From positions 136,248,828 through 136,312,827 of the forward strand of contig CM043700.1 in NCBI GenBank assembly GCA_023935145.1: 64,000 nucleotides of DNA. The letters run 5' to 3'. Below the pieces are notes generated by a model that had not been told where the DNA came from, searched no databases, and saw only the letters and a list, made by a program, of their open reading frames with translations. Positions 59,266-64,000 of the stretch are shown here, in pieces. This DNA comes from Bretschneidera sinensis. Its lineage: Eukaryota; Streptophyta; Magnoliopsida; Brassicales; Akaniaceae. Positions within the stretch are counted from its first letter, which is position 1. The number at the start of each line of letters is the position of its first letter. Position numbers and translations under genes: made by a program.

Positions 59266-60018
59266 TGGATGACATTGGTAAACAGTAAAAAATGTATATT
59301 GTTCTTTTATAATTTTGAGAATTTTAGGTGGCAATTTAGCACCACATATCTTGAATTACGCATGAAATAAATATTCTATAGCTTTTTTTTGGTCTTTAGA
59401 GAAATGTCGTACAAATTAATGATTCAAAACAATGTAAAGAGAACAATTGGATACTTATCACAAAAAATGGAAACTCAAAAATGCTTTTAATGCTTTATCA
59501 ATATGTCTCGTTCTCTTCAATTTGGTTGCATATAAGTTAGGATTGGATTAGATCACATTAGAGATCAATCATTAGTTCATTATTTAATTTTTAATATAGA
59601 CACTGTATTGTGCTCTAATTTTTATAAGTTAAAAATACTTCTAATTAGTCTCCTTTTGACTACGACAACAATTATGAAACTACTATTGTAAAAAATTCAG
59701 AATTTTTTCTTTTCAACCCTAACATTTTCTAATTAGTTTTTTTTTTCTTTTCAACCCTAACAATTATGAAAGTATGATTATCATTATTCCCCAACTGTGA
59801 AACTGATGCTGAACAATCGAATTGAAACAACAAGAAACAAATTTACACACTCTTCTCAAGTCCTAGCTAGGATCAAACTTTATGACATTGGGAGATAAAA
59901 CAATATTTACATCCTGAAAATGAGTACTTAATTATAACACTTGTATGCGCACAAGCATCAAGTCAACTTTTATAAAAACTGTTTCGAATTTAAAGATATT
60001 AAAGCTCTTAAAGCAGTT
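59266..60018. other. Intergenic between convergent SPT5 and ADH1
   Basis: A likely SPT5 poly(A) signal AATAAA lies at 59366-59371. The ADH1 3' UTR must lie in the right part on the minus strand. No other gene was seen. Confidence 0.55.
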
Positions 60019-62234
<2,216 letters not shown>

Positions 62235-62366
62235 TTTTTTTTTCTTTTTTCTTGTTTTCTTCTCTACTCACAATTAAGAACACAAAGATGAATGCTTTAT
62301 GTTTCACAATCACTGAAAGATTTTTGGGTTTTGCTCTTGGTGGAATATTGTGGCACTTCGTGAAGG

Positions 62367-62382
62367 TATTTATACTTTTATA
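62367..62382 (-). promoter_or_regulatory. ADH1 TATA box
   Basis: On the minus strand TATAAAAG (62382-62375), followed by TATAAATA, lies about 140 bp before the ADH1 start codon. This is the expected place for a core promoter with a leader of roughly 100 nt. Confidence 0.65.
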
Positions 62383-62524
62383 CCCAAGAATAAGAGAAAG
62401 TTTAAATCAAAGGATTTAACCAATTAATTATTCTTTAAGAGCATATATAATATTAATTTGGTCCTAGAAACAGTTGTCACATAAACGACTTTTCAATAAG
62501 ATAAAAATACAACGGGCCATGCCA

Positions 62525-62747
62525 AAACCATTCCCAGATTTCAGTTCCTTGGATTACAGTTCCTGGTTTTACTGTTGGTTTATATTTTGTGTTATGATAA
62601 TGATAAAGTTAGCTGTTGACCAATGATTCGGTTTGTTTAAGCTCATAGTCTCCTTTTACTTTTCTTTGCATTCATCGTATCAACACAGAATTATTAACGT
62701 GATGCAGGGGGATATTTTTTAACCAATAATTTGATGACACCACGTGA
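62525..62747 (-). promoter_or_regulatory. Candidate anaerobic-response motifs and G-box upstream of ADH1
   Basis: TGGTTT occurs at 62564-62569 and 62576-62581 (AAACCA on the sense strand), and AAACCA on the plus strand at 62525-62530. AAACCA/GGTTT is the core of the anaerobic response element known from maize and Arabidopsis ADH1. A CACGTG G-box lies at 62741-62746. The set begins about 140-205 bp upstream of the TATA box. Such words are short and occur by chance, so this is a candidate only. Confidence 0.45.
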
Positions 62748-63113
62748 CATTCTTAGAAGAAAAAAAAATAATTTCATAAATTAAAAAGAACAATTAATGA
62801 GATAGTTACATGTAATAAAAAGTAAAACGATAATTTTACTCTTAAATTCTAAATAATAAAAATTTAAATTCTATAAAGATATCCATCTTCGAAATACCAC
62901 TTGAAATAAGTTCATGATAATCATAATTCTATCACAACACTTATTATGTTTTTTAAATGGATTCTACTCCGAAACATTTTATAAAAAGTAATAACTAATA
63001 TTCATAAAAAAAGGTAATTAATAACTATAAGTCTATTTCAAAAAAAAATTAATAATCATATTTTTATGCCTGCAGATTTAAGTGTTTTACTTGAGTGTAA
63101 ATTAACCTTCTTA

Positions 63114-63168
<55 letters not shown>

Positions 63169-64000
63169 AGTTGTTAGGTCCACATCAAATAGAACTTCAC
63201 CCACATTTTGTTAATCATAGTACTTGTGGTGCATATCGAGAGCCTGTTGATTCTATTACAGGATGGATTTCCTGTATTTACTTTCATGGTTTCTGATGGA
63301 ATCAAACCATCAAAGGCAGAGAGACAAAGCAATCAAAATTTTGGAATGAATAGTTTTGATGGTTTAGGCATACCAAATGGCAAATGGACAACAGTATCCA
63401 AGAAGTTTCAACATATGGTTTTAACTAGTATTTGATCAAATCCTCATCCATTTTGGAATTTTGAATCTATACCATAAAGAGCTTGAAAGAGTAATTGTAA
63501 AATTGGCCGATGAGGTATTCGTCTAGGAGATATACTTGGTTGACTCGGGTTTAGAATATAAGTTTTAGATTCGTTTGAAACTTTATTTTTAATTTTAAGA
63601 AACTTTATTAATAATGTTATTTTTGGGTCTCACATGTATATTAACATTATTAATGAAAATCCTCAAAAGTATCAGTCCAATTTTCAACAGGTCTAAAATC
63701 AATGTTTCATACCCGAATCAGTCAAAAATATTCTTTCCTCTAGTGGTCAAGGTTGAAGTCTTGACACTTAAGTTTGATTCTTACGATGCGTGATTTATTT
63801 GTTCAATTTATATATGAATTATTTCTCGCTTTAAATAAATTATAATAATATTTTAAATTTTTGTATCGATTTATATATTGTTTACTAATTAAGATTGAGG
63901 TCCGAGAAAAGTGTCATGCTCAAGTTCAACCAACATTTTGATTTGGTGGAAAAATCTTGATTTGCTACACCATCTATGGAATTTGTGATGCCATGCCACA
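62748..64000. other. Right-edge intergenic DNA with (TA)n tract and SINE-like boxes
   Basis: A (TA)n run of about 48 bp occupies 63119-63166. Around 63735-63800, TAGTGGTCAAGG and AGTTTGATTCT resemble Pol III A and B boxes, suggesting a weak SINE-like unit. Frames at 63066-63435 have no recognisable family. Confidence 0.4.

Overview
The window is nuclear DNA of a flowering plant, almost certainly a eudicot. It is AT-rich, its genes carry many short GT-AG introns, and all the proteins have clear plant relatives. The species cannot be named from the sequence alone. No prokaryotic operon, CRISPR array, virus-like gene cluster, rRNA gene or intact tRNA gene was seen.

Eight genes or gene parts are supported, and the intron-containing ones were assembled exon by exon with phases checked. 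From left to right: (1) the first three coding exons of a SWEET1-type sugar transporter on the minus strand, running off the left edge (341-1124); (2) two single-exon pentatricopeptide-repeat (PPR) genes head to head, 645 aa on the minus strand (11638-13575) and 575 aa on the plus strand (13844-15571), with a recent 344-bp tandem duplication of the 3' end of the second; (3) PPD4, a PsbP-domain thylakoid-lumen protein, minus strand, 5 exons, 276 aa (16379-18117); (4) an exostosin/GT47 glycosyltransferase, minus, 8 exons, 462 aa (22927-28291); (5) a secreted class III peroxidase, minus, 4 exons, 328 aa (34142-35470); (6) the transcription elongation factor SPT5, plus, 22 coding exons, 1043 aa (44790-59265); (7) alcohol dehydrogenase ADH1, minus, 10 exons, 380 aa (60019-62234). 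SPT5 and ADH1 converge, with 753 bp between their stop codons.

The remaining DNA (about 1.6-11.6 kb, 18.1-22.9 kb, 28.3-34.1 kb and 35.6-44.2 kb) is AT-rich intergenic sequence made largely of transposon debris: MITE-like inverted-repeat elements, a solo LTR nested in a MITE, a LINE RNase H remnant split by a 647-bp insertion, tRNA-derived SINE-like units and (TA)n tracts. SPT5 is bloated by transposons. Its introns hold three pieces of related LINE 3' ends, a LINE nested in an inverted-repeat element, a second MITE, and a complete small LTR element with recognisable primer-binding site and polypurine tract.

The genes do not form one pathway; they are ordinary plant housekeeping and family genes. 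No previously undescribed system is evident. The points most worth a second look are the nested and short LTR elements, the PPR tail duplication, weak or repeat-abutting splice donors, and the hypoxia-type motif set upstream of ADH1.
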